Counted from the stretch's first letter, positions 9,550-20,583 are shown. The stretch is 64,000 bases of DNA from Heterobilharzia americana (GCA_944470555.2 OX104134.1:105456701-105520700); one strand, 5' to 3'. Notes: a model not told the origin generated them from the letters alone. Numbers and translations are program-made.

Positions 9550-12366
9550 CCTATTTGCCTGTTCTGTGAAGATTGTGATTTTGATTGTTTCGAATGACTT
9601 CTGATGATGTAAGTCAAGGCTTTTCACCTATGAATTCAAAGTTCATATATGCTGTAGCATGTCAAAATGTGAATACGTCACATTCGCAAGCCTAGTTGAG
9701 TACAGTGGAAACTGATGACAGAGGATTGTTACAATCTCTGATGCACAAATTCACGACTTGTCTATGGTTCTTATTTGCACCGAATTTCGCAACTATTGTA
9801 TATTTGACGTGTCGCGGAAATTTGAAAATACTTTTAGGTCCTTCTTTGCACCGAATTTCGTAATCCCTTTAAATAGGATATGCTACAGAAAGTTCTAAAG
9901 ACAAATGCTCCTCTTTGACCGGTTGTCGATTCGACTAATTCTTAGACATTTCACGTTCGAAAAAACATATATCAGGAATTTTGAAAATATACGTAAATTA
10001 TTATGATATATGGCAAAGAATTCATATGAATTCAAGAATACAATCATCTCAAATCCTATTGAAGAAGATGAAATAATTTCAAGTCAGACTAGAGAGTATT
10101 AGTGCGAATAAATGACACAGAGAGCGCAGAATTCATTCCAGTAAAATGAAGCACACTTCCTAACATCTAACTGCTCCGTATATAACAACCGACTGGCTAG
10201 ATACACATCAATCCATCGAAGCCTTCACCTTCATCAATTTATTCACTCAATAAGACCGTGATCATCACTGATGTCAGCAACTCAATATGAATACCACAGT
10301 GATACCAGTGACTACAACACCCCGTTTTACCTCATGTCATTCAACATTGAATGAACACCGACCGGAGTTAATTGACAGTGATATGGCTTCTTCAGTATTT
10401 CAACAATACACTGGATTCGATACATTAGATGGCTACCTTGAAAAGTGGTGCGACATCAAGTGATATTTCCAGTACTTGCCAAAATTCTTCTTGAACTGTC
10501 AATTCATTTTACTAAATTATTTGTTCGGGTCTTTTCGAAATCATCTCAGATGCTTTTCAGTCACTTCATTTACTAGTTTCAGCTTTCGACTTCGTTTATT
10601 TTCCTATGCTAACACAAACATTCGTCTGTGGTTCCCCGACTCTTTGTATTTTGGGAAACACTGAAATTATGACATCATTCCAGTAAAGAATATTGCCATT
10701 CACAAACTAGATGATATATTTTGCATCTTATTTAGCATATTGAATAGTGGCCGATACGTGTGTATATCCTAATTAATCGTGCACATCAATTCACTCTTCA
10801 GTGACACTTTGTAATATGCAATTTTCTGTAAATTCGAATTACTCAGTAACTTATATCTTTCAGGTGTTTAACAAAACAGACTCAAACTATTCAGTGAGTG
10901 TTTGCAGGGTCATATTCAATGTCGAGATACATTTCGGAACCGATATCAGTGGGGAATTTTAATCGCCTTGAATAATCACTTTGTTTGAGCTAGTTTATTT
11001 CGTCGGCAGCTATTTTTATCGAACAGTGCGAAAGTGAGATGTCGTATGTTGACTCGTGTACCATCAAGACTGAAGAATAATTTGGGAGGCAAGGCAAGGA
11101 AACAAAGTCAGTGTTCAGTATGAGTATCTGCTTACACTTGGTCATTAGACCACTATTCTGAGTACGTTTCAGAAGCACAGTAGGTTGAACAAATGTAGGC
11201 TATATTTGACAACAAAGTAATCTGTTGTTCATTAGTGTATAGTGTGAATGAGTGGTTGTTTAAATTACCTCCTTTCTCAATTAATTTCAATTTTCTTTCA
11301 TCCGGAAATTACACTTTCACCTTCTATGTGCATGTAGCTGTGTGCTAATTACAATCAGTGACTAGTGTAACTATGTCCTTCAACAATCTTAACTCATATG
11401 AAAATTTATGGTTCAACTTTGTCAAAACTGTATTCTGTTCATTGTTTTGGCATGTTGGGATACTACTATCTTTCTCAAATCATGATGATATCGCGATGCT
11501 TTTGACTGTTTCCTTGTCACTGTATCTTTCCTGGAACACTTTATTGTCTTACGCTTTTGACTTTGTCCTGTGAAGATGCGCATTTGTCTTAATCTTCACT
11601 GGTTTGTATTAGAGATGACACTGTTGATATTATAGTGGCGCACTCGCTATGGAGTGTGTCCAGTGACAACAAGCCCACAAGTATCTCACGATTCGAGATT
11701 TATCAATTGTTAATACAGTGGTGTACTTGAGACAGGTCATGTGATTCGCACTTTACACCTAGCCGGAATGCTTGCTATGTTCGTCGAATAAACAGTTGAT
11801 CGTTTTGGTCTCAGATTCATAGCATGTTACACATTCCACGGCGCATCAAATATATTAAATATTTGTCATATGCAGTAATACATGTTTCCTTTTCTACACA
11901 CGATGATTTTGAATGTTTGTTCTTCTTATCTCAGCTGACCTGTCTTATCTTGACAGTGGAAGGTTGAACAGTGTGTAGCACATGATAGACAGTACTGGAC
12001 ACATATTCGCTTGTACGCACTTTGTGATCCATTCACTAGAGGTTTGTTTTGCTCTTCACTCCTATAGAAGAAACATGAAAAGCGATTTTTGTAAATCAAA
12101 GACAGATGGTTCTCTGTGCCCTTTCCATCAATCTGTATATTTATCTATCTATCCAGTTCCAATAATTTTAAAACGGTGCCTACTACAGTAATGATAAGAA
12201 GTAGAATTCACCAAAATTTGGTAATTGCCATCCATCTGCTCTTGATTTGCCTCAATACAAACATTTCAGTGAGTGTCGTTCAACACCTCTGACAAACAGA
12301 AACATACTCCATTGGATTCATGCACACAAGATGCTTGCATGGGAGACAATCTGTTTTGCATTTCAC
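9550..12366. other. Unit core, left part; no gene called
   Basis: I see no gene here. It contains two 16-bp direct repeats 71 bp apart (9774..9789 and 9845..9860), the segment inverted at 79..779, and short frames of 62 to 71 codons with no recognisable family. The last 80 bp (12287..12366) are part of the exon-like segment better seen at 31033..31154, which the PLE splits. Confidence 0.7.
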
Positions 12367-12378
12367 CAATAATTTTAT
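12367..12378. repeat. Target-site duplication, left copy
   Basis: The 12-bp CAATAATTTTAT occurs here and at 16223..16234. Units 2 and 3 carry it once at the empty site (for example 31113..31124), so the inserted length is certain. Confidence 0.93.
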
Positions 12379-12442
12379 TTAAAACAATTAGTTCCCTTGA
12401 TAAACTTCGACAAAACAATAAGAAGACGTAAATTGTCTGAAC

Positions 12443-12490
12443 CGTGTAATGTATTTGCGCAACACATTTCGAACTATCTGATCACACACG
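12443..12490 (-). ncRNA. Candidate hammerhead ribozyme in PLE junction
   Basis: Read 5' to 3' on the minus strand: stem I 12490..12486 (CGUGU) pairs with 12447..12443 (ACACG). The core 12485..12479 is GUGAUCA. Stem II 12478..12471 has two pairs and a UAGU loop. GAAA is at 12470..12467. Stem III 12466..12462 pairs with 12454..12450 around a loop holding the palindrome UGCGCA. U16.1 and U17 are at 12449..12448. Every conserved hammerhead position fits except C3 and G8, which are G and C. These two form a Watson-Crick pair in the active fold, so the pairing is kept. PLEs are known to carry hammerheads in their pLTRs. The predicted cut would separate tandem units. Confidence 0.6.
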
Positions 12491-12648
12491 TACTTGTCAT
12501 AGGTATTTATATAAAAACTCATGAAGATAAGGGGTGAGAAAATAAAAAGGGGTCAGGTAGGAAGGCTGACTTAAAGGCCGAATAACAATGAAAATCAATA
12601 GGGCGAAAAAATAATAGTACATCGAACTTGGTTTTTCAATAGTTGAAT

Positions 12649-13560
12649 TTACCAAGGAAGGTTTAATGTGACAACAAATTGTTTATGAATACATAAAGGT
12701 GGTTTAAACTTCCTAATAGCTAAGGCTTCAACAAATTTCAGGATCCCTCCCCAACATGTTTTGTAGATAGGTGTAAAGGAAGTAGCCACATCAATCTTGT
12801 GACCTGTCTCAACGATATGTTTAGCGATCGAAGAGCTTGGACGTTTGCTACCAACATTTATAGGTTCAGGTGATTTGATTTGCTTCTGAAGCCACTTTGG
12901 AATATGTTCCGAGGCCCTTACTTGCATGGATCTATTAGTCCTCCCTATGTATGTGTCACCACACGTACATTTGAATTGGTAGATACAATGGGATGTGACA
13001 TTATCGTTCACATGCTGTGGGGGTTTGGGGGAATATAAGGGCTTCGTGGTTTCGATTACTCGAACCCTGGCTGCATAATAAGTCCTTCTAACAGCAGCGT
13101 TGAGTCTCTGCTTAAGGATTGCACTCTGAGAGTCACCTTTGTACGGAAGGCTGATGAAGACATCCTTCTTTGGGACTGACTGCAGTTCTAGTTTTGACGC
13201 TCTGCTGATTTTGTTCTGCCTGATAAATGTTGATGGATAGTTATTTTCCAACAAAATATCGGTCAGTGTTCTTCTTTCATCTTCTAAAGTATCCTCGGTG
13301 CATATTCGTTGAATTCTGCTGAATAAGCACCTTACTAACGTTCGCTTGTACTGAACTGGGCAAAAGCTATGGTAATTCAGATATTGCCCTGTCCATGTAG
13401 GTTTTCTGTAGATAGATCGTTTTATGGATCCATCCTGCCTTCGACTAATTAATATATCTAGGAACGGCAAGCAGTCATTTTCCTCTCTTACACATGTCAA
13501 AGATATGCTGTTCTGTACTTCGTTCAGTCGGTTTAGAATTGAAGTAGCCTGATTTGAGTT
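12649..13560 (-). pseudogene. Inverted partial PLE ORF (late RT to GIY-YIG)
   Basis: On the minus strand the frame opens at the dimer junction just after RT motif C and runs to the stop at 12649. It contains CLPFLDILISRR (RT thumb region) and the complete endonuclease domain, with CTCGDTYIGRTNRS, R-x-SEH and EALAIRK. There is no ATG: it is a 5'-truncated piece and not an independent gene. It is nearly identical to the plus copy. It also preserves the 85 nt that are replaced by A in that copy (13388..13472 here), which makes it the reference for that region. Confidence 0.88.
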
Positions 13561-15199
13561 CAGACAATTTACGTCTTCATATTGTTTTGTCGAAGTTTAT
13601 CAAGGGAACTAATTCTTTTAAATTCTTGAAGAGAAGACTCCCTCCGCACACTGTCAAAAGGTTAAATGAACTTGTTAACCTTAGGTGCAAAATTACCTCT
13701 GAACGCGAGAGAATTGGATTTTACCAGTCATGTATTTCAGGTCATATGTTTCCCAGACAGTTTTACAAAACTTTGAAATCTAATAAGCTACAACCAAACA
13801 TCTCCAATCTTATGCGACTTGCAAAGTCACATGTCGAAAATGGGCAGGATAAGCTCCATGATATGCTTTTACTCCACATCAATGTATCAAATATTCTATC
13901 GGATTTGTCAATAATATGTCGTTTGAAATTCCTACAATTTTGTAGTAATGTCATTCTCAAAACGAAAGCCAATATGCATCAGAAGCTAACCAGTTCACTT
14001 GACAGTAAAAATCATATTAACCATTTCCCTGTTAACCCGGATAAGTACGTTACTAACCTTTCTACAGTGACACTGTCCACCTATCAGAAGGAAGCCCTAT
14101 CCCTTGGACTTAAATTTTGTGTTCCTCGAAAGCAGTCATCAGATTTGGCTACCCATGCACAGTTTGAAAACCTATACAACCAGTTGAAACCTCTCGTCCC
14201 AACTTCAATTGAGGACCAGGGATGGCTGAAAGCCAAGATGGTGGATATCGCCCACCAGTTTTGTGATAGCCATCAGAACCAGAAAAGCATTCTAACTTCT
14301 GAACATTTCAGAGCTATGAAGGAACTACGAGAGAACCCTGATATTATTATCCTCAGACCTGACAAAGGCTCAGGTGTCGTGATCATGGATAAAATCGAAT
14401 ATAAGTGTAAAATGTCATCGATTCTTGAAGATGAAAATAAATTCACTAAGGATTGTTCTTCAGAAGACGTACAATTGCTACAGGGAACTGTGACTGCTAA
14501 TCTAGTGAAACTGCTCGAAATGAACGTCATTACCAGTCAAAAATTCGCCCTACTGAAACCAACTGAATCCCGATTCCCACATCTTTATGGTTTGCCCAAA
14601 GTACATAAACCCAACAACCCCTTACGTCCCATAATGTCAATGTGTAAGTCGCCAACGCATAAGCTTGCCCAGTGGCTAGTGGAGTTATTGGATCCCATTA
14701 AAAAGCAATTTTGTAAGTATTCCTTAAAAGATACATTTGAAGTAATTAAATGCCTTGAGCATGTCAACATAAAGGGTAAATTTATGTGTTCATTTGATGT
14801 TAACTCATTATTTACCAATGTCCCTTTGGTCAAGACAATTGACATTTTATGTGGTTATATTTCTGTGCATAAGTTTCCGATACCCATTACTTTGGATCAC
14901 CTAAAACAGCTGTTACTTTTATGTACAAACAATATTAAATTCACCTTTGAGGGCGAACATTTCCGCCAGGTTGATGGTGTCGCTATGGGAAGTCCTTTAG
15001 GTCCCCTCCTAGCCGACATATTCATGTCACACGTTGAGAACTTAGCCGACAACTTAATAGACCAAGCCCATCTGTATCGAAGATATGTTGACGATATCCT
15101 GATCATTTGTGAAAACTCAAATCAGGCTACTTCAATTCTAAACCGACTGAACGAAGTACAGAACAGCATATCTTTGACATGTGTAAAAGAGGAAAGTGA

Positions 15200-15203
<4 letters not shown>
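13554..15203 (+). CDS. PLE reverse transcriptase (N-terminal and RT part)
   Basis: The frame of about 549 codons encodes a Penelope-type RT. Motif A FDVNSLFTNVP is at about 414-424, motif B GVAMGSPLGPLLAD at about 475-488, and the catalytic YVDD at 511-514. Upstream are the family's conserved PDKGSGVVIMDK and GLPKVHKPNNPLRPIMS. The enzyme would copy its own RNA by target-primed reverse transcription in the nucleus. The true start is unclear: the first codon of the open stretch is TTG close to the unit start, and the first in-frame ATG is about 65 codons in. The frame ends in a TAA made by the A run at 15202. Beyond that run the same frame continues to 16025, so the original protein was probably about 820 residues. 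Confidence 0.88.

Positions 15204-15286
<83 letters not shown>
15202..15286 (+). other. 85-base A run replacing 85 bases of ORF
   Basis: It sits in the middle of the PLE ORF, between GTGACT and GCAATATC. In the inverted copy the same two flanks are separated by 85 nt of ordinary coding sequence (13388..13472). Equal length and preserved frame suggest unresolved bases written as A, or a consensus failure in a foldback, rather than a biological poly(A). Confidence 0.8.
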
Positions 15287-15287
<1 letters not shown>

Positions 15288-16025
15288 CAATATCTGAATT
15301 ACCATAGCTTTTGCCCAGTTCAGTACAAGCGAACGTTAGTAAGGTGCTTATTCAGCAGAATTCAACGAATATGCACCGAGGATACTTTAGAAGATGAAAG
15401 AAGAACACTGACCGATATTTTGTTGGAAAATAACTATCCATCAACATTTATCAGGCAGAACAAAATCAGCAGAGCGTCAAAACTAGAACTGCAGTCAGTC
15501 CCAAAGAAGGATGTCTTCATCAGCCTTCCGTACAAAGGTGACTCTCAGAGTGCAATCCTTAAGCAGAGACTCAACGCTGCTGTTAGAAGGACTTATTATG
15601 CAGCCAGGGTTCGAGTAATCGAAACCACGAAGCCCTTATATTCCCCCAAACCCCCACAGCATGTGAACGATAATGTCACATCCCATTGTATCTACCAATT
15701 CAAATGTACGTGTGGTGACACATACATAGGGAGGACTAATAGATCCATGCAAGTAAGGGCCTCGGAACATATTCCAAAGTGGCTTCAGAAGCAAATCAAA
15801 TCACCTGAACCTATAAATGTTGGTAGCAAACGTCCAAGCTCTTCGATCGCTAAACATATCGTTGAGACAGGTCACAAGATTGATGTGGCTACTTCCTTTA
15901 CACCTATTTACAAAACATGTTGGGGAGGGATCCTGAAATTTGTTGAAGCCTTAGCTATTAGGAAGTTTAAACCACCTTTATGTATTCATAAACAATTTGT
16001 TGTCACATTAAACCTTCCTTGGTAA
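15287..16025 (+). CDS. PLE GIY-YIG endonuclease part of the ORF
   Basis: This is the same frame as 13554..15203. It contains the GIY-YIG nuclease typical of Penelope elements: IYQFKCTCGDTYIGRTNR with the IY..YIG core, R and H of RASEH, the helix SIAKHIVETGHKI, and the catalytic Glu in FVEALAIRKFKP. The domain nicks target DNA to prime reverse transcription. It ends at 16025 with a stop, followed by a roughly 200-bp 3' UTR. As it stands it is separated from the RT by the A run. If those bases are restored from the inverted copy there is no visible disabling change in this part. Confidence 0.87.
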
Positions 16026-16183
16026 ATTCAACTATTGAAAAACCAAGTTCGATGTACTATTATTTTTTCGCCCTATTGATTTTCATTGTTATTCGGCCTT
16101 TAAGTCAGCCTTCCTACCTGACCCCTTTTTATTTTCTCACCCCTTATCTTCATGAGTTTTTATATAAATACCTACGACAAGTA

Positions 16184-16222
16184 CGTGTGTGATCAGATAG
16201 TTCGAAATGTGTTGCGCAAATA
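16184..16222 (+). ncRNA. Incomplete hammerhead at the PLE 3' end
   Basis: It has the same stem I strand, G3/C8 core, stem II, GAAA and stem III start as 12490..12443. The element ends within the second strand of stem III, at the target-site duplication. U16.1, the cleavage base and the stem I partner are missing, so this copy should not cleave. Confidence 0.55.
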
Positions 16223-16234
16223 CAATAATTTTAT
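16223..16234. repeat. Target-site duplication, right copy
   Basis: It matches 12367..12378, directly follows the PLE 3' end and continues into the normal unit sequence. Confidence 0.93.
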
Positions 16235-18906
16235 ATTCTGCTTTCTGTATGTCAAGTAATTTCTCTGAAGATGGGTTCGAATTTCCATTTTACAGATTCT
16301 GTAATGCCTGCTTTCGTTTCAGTACTGAGCACTGAATCTGTTGAATGTGTGCTTGTTCGTCGGTTGGATATTGAAGACAGCATATTCCAGAGAGCACACT
16401 AACAATAGACTTCACCTGTTAATACTTGCATTCCAATATATTCTGCAATCAATTTTCATGTTCCAATACTGACCTTAGCTACCACTCGTCATTTCACACC
16501 AGAAGTATTTTCAATCAAGAATGAACATACTCTGATCAGTCGACTTCAGACACATAACTATCTGCACTGATCTCTTCGGTTAGTCATAGATCCTGACTCC
16601 TTACTCGGTTGAATGACATCTCATCAGTGTATATTCATTTCACAATATCTAACACACAGCTCATTCTGCCTTTTTGCAACACTCACAACGAATTGTCTGT
16701 CAACGTCGTAACATCAACAACAAGTACCATGGTTAACGCCTAAATCGAAAACACTTCACATTCAAAAATTAGTCCTTGACACCTCCCTCTCCATTGACCC
16801 ACACCATTTTCTCTAGAACGAGAACCAGTCACAATCAGACTTCTCACTGTTCAGTATGATGTGAGTCAACCTACACGCTCACATTACTGTGAGGCACAAA
16901 TAAAGCTTGAGTAATTAAAGCGTTTTCATAAACCATCTTACAATGTGAAGGGTAAAAGAGCTGTAGACAACAAGAAATATCCTTGATTCGGACGCTTCCT
17001 GAAAGCTGATGCATCACGTCGATGGGTGCTAACTCAATCTCTTGGTTGCAGGATGTGACTTCGATGTTCATTTATTCGCATCGTCTTGACCGGCGTTTTC
17101 AAATATGAATGAGTTAGTTGTCAACTACTACAGTTCATGTAATCAAGATATTCATAGTAAGACAGTAGCAGGAACACACATCCACTTCCTGAATTTCGGT
17201 GTAACACACCAAAGTGAAGTAATGTATACAAAGTGAATTAATTGTAAAGGAAGATCGGTGTATTGAATGCAGTGCGTGGTGGCGAGATATTGAAATTTGG
17301 GAAGGGCGAAATCCTAAATGTCGAAGAAATGCCGATAGTGAAGAAAGCTGTCAAGTCCGATAGAGGTAACTCAGAGGTGAATCTCGAGAGGAAATGATAT
17401 CAACGATATTACTGTTGCAGGAGACATATTTACGGACACTCAGCAGCACATTGAATCCCTGCTTGTCCGGTGAACAACAGTTTGCCACTCTGTGTTCGAT
17501 CATGCAAACCAAAGTTGTGCAGGTTCACGTCTATGCATAATACCGCACCCTTAATCTTGTATTATTCAATAAATATTTGAGAACAGTAGATATACATTTG
17601 TGCTCTAGCTAAATGTGATCATCTCACGGAATAGTAAGCTTCGCCCAACCACCAGGTTGAATGGTGAATCCTGATATGTCTGTCGATGCAGGTTGTTTTA
17701 GTTGACAATGTGAAAACGTAGTCATCACTAATGCGTCATGAAAGTATCCATGAGCTGTCATATACTTACTCGAGTATGCGGTCTTGAGATTTATTCGGGG
17801 AGACAATTCGATTGACGAAGCTTCACACAACGAATGTGACAGGAAAGCTCACAGGTTCAAACAACCACACAATAGTGTAGGATGAGACCAATGTAATACT
17901 CTATTGGATTTTATTTGTCCACTGACCATCGGTATGTTCATTTTCCAACAACAGAAGGCGTGGTTAGTCGCACGGTTATCGACAATGTCTTGAACAATTT
18001 GACAATTCAATGTCCTTCATGTAGGAGAGCACATATCAACTTATTATGTACAAACTTGGATATTGTAAATTCCGGTTCACTCTATCTTTGATAAGACTGT
18101 TAACATTAACTAGCGGAATAGATCTCCGAAGACAAACTTGTTTGGTTTGACATTCATTGGGAGATACAAATACCAAAATATTGCATATTTTATTTCTGTT
18201 CTTAATAGGAACAATTAACATGATATACTCTGCATTAGATTTAACTATCTTTCATGGTGTTAAAACTGATAAATTACTGCTTATTACATTATTTTAGGCT
18301 AATGCAGATGTACTTATAGTCACTGTATAACAGAGTGTAATCCATTAATCCACTCTGTATTTTCATGTGGTGCTAAACAAGAAGACGAAGATCTCCGTGG
18401 TTTATTGTAACACAATGGTAGTTCAGGATCTTCACTTACGAACGGCCTTCTAAATGATACGATAATGCTCTAAAGTTTAACAGAAAATCAAAATCTCATT
18501 CACCACAGAGAAAAGAATTAACAGCTCAACGGATAGCTTGACTTCAGTTATTCACTACGATATATACAGATATATTTGATGAAGATGCCGCCAATTTTGG
18601 ATGGCATAGGTAAAAAAGAAGGTCCGCATAATTTGTGGCTATGAATATACAGAAATTGCTTGTATTCAAGTAGGCATACTTCTTATCGATAATGCATGTT
18701 GGCAGTGAGGTTTGACTGTCTCATCAAAAAACAATAAATAACTTGTCCAATAAATATTATTTCATACTGAGTAGAATCTCTCTCATATTCTGCCTCATTT
18801 TAATATTCCTGACTAAATTTTTGCGGCAATAATGTGTTCATAGTTATACTGGATTCGTGGTTAATTCCAAGTGAAAGTGAATAGTGAATCAATGTACGGT
18901 GCAGTC
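16235..18906. other. Unit core, right part; no gene called
   Basis: No complete gene is recognised. 16235..16264 is the upstream end of the exon-like segment split by the PLE. A minus-strand open stretch at 17624..17830 (unit 1) corresponds to the longer frames at 32515..32781 and 47468..47734; unit 1 has an extra base that breaks it. The rest is AT-rich with frequent stops. Confidence 0.65.
17624..17830 (-). other. Exon-like frame, unit 1 copy (shortened)
   Basis: This is the same frame as 32515..32781, but an extra base near 17852 breaks its upstream end. It also differs by one substitution (GYFHD instead of GYLHD). Confidence 0.3.
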
Positions 18907-18997
18907 ACATACACACACACATACATACATACATACATACATACATACATACATACATACATACATACATACATACATACATACATACACACATACA
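18907..18997. repeat. (CATA)n microsatellite, unit 1
   Basis: A pure CATA/TACA run with CA-rich edges. It is the shortest of the three copies and accounts for most of the length difference between units 1 and 2. Frames reading HTYI repeats through it are artefacts. Confidence 0.95.
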
Positions 18998-19204
18998 AGT
19001 CAAATATGCCGATCAAATACCACTTCTAGTACACTCCATTTATATACTGCTGCTTCTGAGTAAGTAACGTGTTAGTTGCGACCTCCAAAATCACACGAGT
19101 TAAGCTGTAACAATTGATAGAATCCATGCAGTTTTCTTCGATATATGTTGTTTGCATTGGAGTTGTCGGATATTTCAATGTATTTTATCATTGGCGCTGA
19201 TAAG

Positions 19205-19345
19205 TTCTACAAAAGTAGCTACGCAAAAGCATTCAAACGACTTCTACGCATGGAAGACAGTGGCTGGAGACAAAGAATTTGCTAAATGAAACCTCGTAGG
19301 ACTTTGCCACTCAGTGTAACAAACAACTGTATGAGTTAAAATATT
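19205..19345 (+). pseudogene. GPCR TM7-end/C-tail relic, unit 1
   Basis: It reads FYKSSYAKAFKRLLRMEDSG, then WRQRIC and a stop, with a matching 3' UTR. This is a diverged copy of the receptor's helix 8 and tail (3455..3596). It differs more from the gene than the ICL3-TM6 fragment does, so it comes from an older duplication. The NPIIY codons are absent. Confidence 0.75.
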
Positions 19346-19347
19346 GA

Positions 19348-19624
19348 GTTCCTGATTTATTGTAGGTTGTGTTCACTCGCTTGAACGGTGAGCCAGTTTA
19401 GGGAGCTGTGCTGCTACATAATTCGCTGTTGGAAGTGTCAACAGAAAATAACATACTCATAGCATGCTACCGAGTTCGCTATTCCGTCTGTTGATAAGCA
19501 TATTCCAGCAGTGTAGGAAATCAGCACTGAGACTAGTTTGTTGATTCCAGTGACTGCATAAGGAGAGTCGATCACTACTGGACAAACATTCATATTTACA
19601 GTGCTCATCTAGATGCATGAATCC
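19348..19624 (-). repeat. 277-bp inverted-repeat arm, inner copy, unit 1
   Basis: Reverse complement of 9273..9549. It lies between the TM7 relic and the old PLE relic. Confidence 0.88.
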
Positions 19625-20160
19625 ATGTGGTTGTGTCAGTTTGGGGTCAAAATCTCTATTTACTGCTGAATAATTATCAAGAGGCAGCTAGCTGTGCTCC
19701 ATCTCGTCTATTCAAACTGTCTGGTCTCACCCATATGTTTAGAGCTTCAGCTGTCAAACTTTCTCGGTATGACGCAGCATTGTTTTGTAGAACCTCGGTT
19801 CCGTCAAAGTAAATTTTGTGGCTTATTTCTACGAAGTGTACTTGGTGTGTTGTTTTCTATCTTCCTAATCTCTGCTGAGGTTCTCGGAATGTTCTTTAGG
19901 CATAGATTATGCTCCTCAACTCTTACGTGTACCTACCTGGCTATCTCCCCCACATACACGATTTTACAATCTGAGCATTTAATTTCATCAACGCAGTTCC
20001 GTTGGTTTTCTCTGTTTATTGCATCTTTAACTTTCATTAAGATTGATTGTTTTATTCTGCAAATGTCTTTGTTGTCAGTCCATGGTGAATACTGACCTGA
20101 AATCAATAAAATCCTCTCAAGCTTCCAAATCAAATAGAATGGTTTGATGCCCACTGGCTA
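19625..20160 (-). mobile_element. Old PLE GIY-YIG relic, unit 1
   Basis: Reverse complement of 8737..9272, with the same decayed endonuclease motifs on the minus strand (YVGEIAR near 19933). Its end near 20156..20174 carries a 19-bp sequence that recurs at 27148..27166. Confidence 0.58.
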
Positions 20161-20583
20161 CAGACTAGTGGTGTGGATTAGATCAGAATCGATTGTCAGA
20201 TGACCACTTTAGAGATGTTTATCGGAGCCATGAACCTCACCGAATAATACATATCAGTCACACTGTTTTCCTCACTTGTGGACGCTGAAGATAACAACCA
20301 AGAAATAACTGAACCTATATGAATTGACTCCGAAATAGTCAATTGACGATGTTCACGTCTACACTGTTTCTCAAAATAGCATGAACCATATGCTTTGCAA
20401 GTGAGGTTTAAGCGGTCAACTTATATGTATCGTTATTGGCAAGATCTTTTACTACGTTTCATTGTCAAATGATATTTATTTGCATAAATTTGGACTTCAA
20501 CTTGGACATATATTTCAAAGCAAGCGATCATCACTGAATACTTTTCCCAGTTCATTTCCAAATGAACACTGACTGTGAACAAC

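Larger units (their letters stand above)
12379..16222 (+). mobile_element. Penelope-like retroelement, head-to-head partial dimer
   Basis: This 3844-bp insertion is present only in unit 1. The plus-strand body (about 13558..16222) has an RT plus GIY-YIG frame and a 3' UTR. The left arm (12379..13560) is inverted: on the minus strand it runs from just after RT motif C through the GIY-YIG domain and 3' UTR, crosses a unit-to-unit junction, and ends after the first 64 nt of a further unit. The two parts meet head to head at 13558..13560 with the shared bases GTT. Full, tandem and inverted partial copies (pLTRs) are normal for PLEs. A unit of about 2.7 kb fits the family. Confidence 0.92.

Noticed and set aside
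10476..10664. 62-codon frame starting PKFFLNCQF (five copies)
   Set aside because: It has no ATG start and no family resemblance, and the copies are identical through duplication.
15202..15286. A run as a retrotransposition poly(A) tail
   Set aside because: It lies inside the ORF, coding sequence continues in frame behind it, and its length equals that of the displaced sequence.
17624..17830. DEG/ENaC channel gene
   Set aside because: Only a GFTIQPG-like pattern and, elsewhere (about 31940), VTSCN fit the family, and on the minus strand these two occur in the wrong order.
9273..19624. 277-bp inverted arms as terminal inverted repeats of a DNA transposon
   Set aside because: There is no transposase between them and no target-site duplication. 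The arms are part of a longer 2.76-kb foldback at the array edge.
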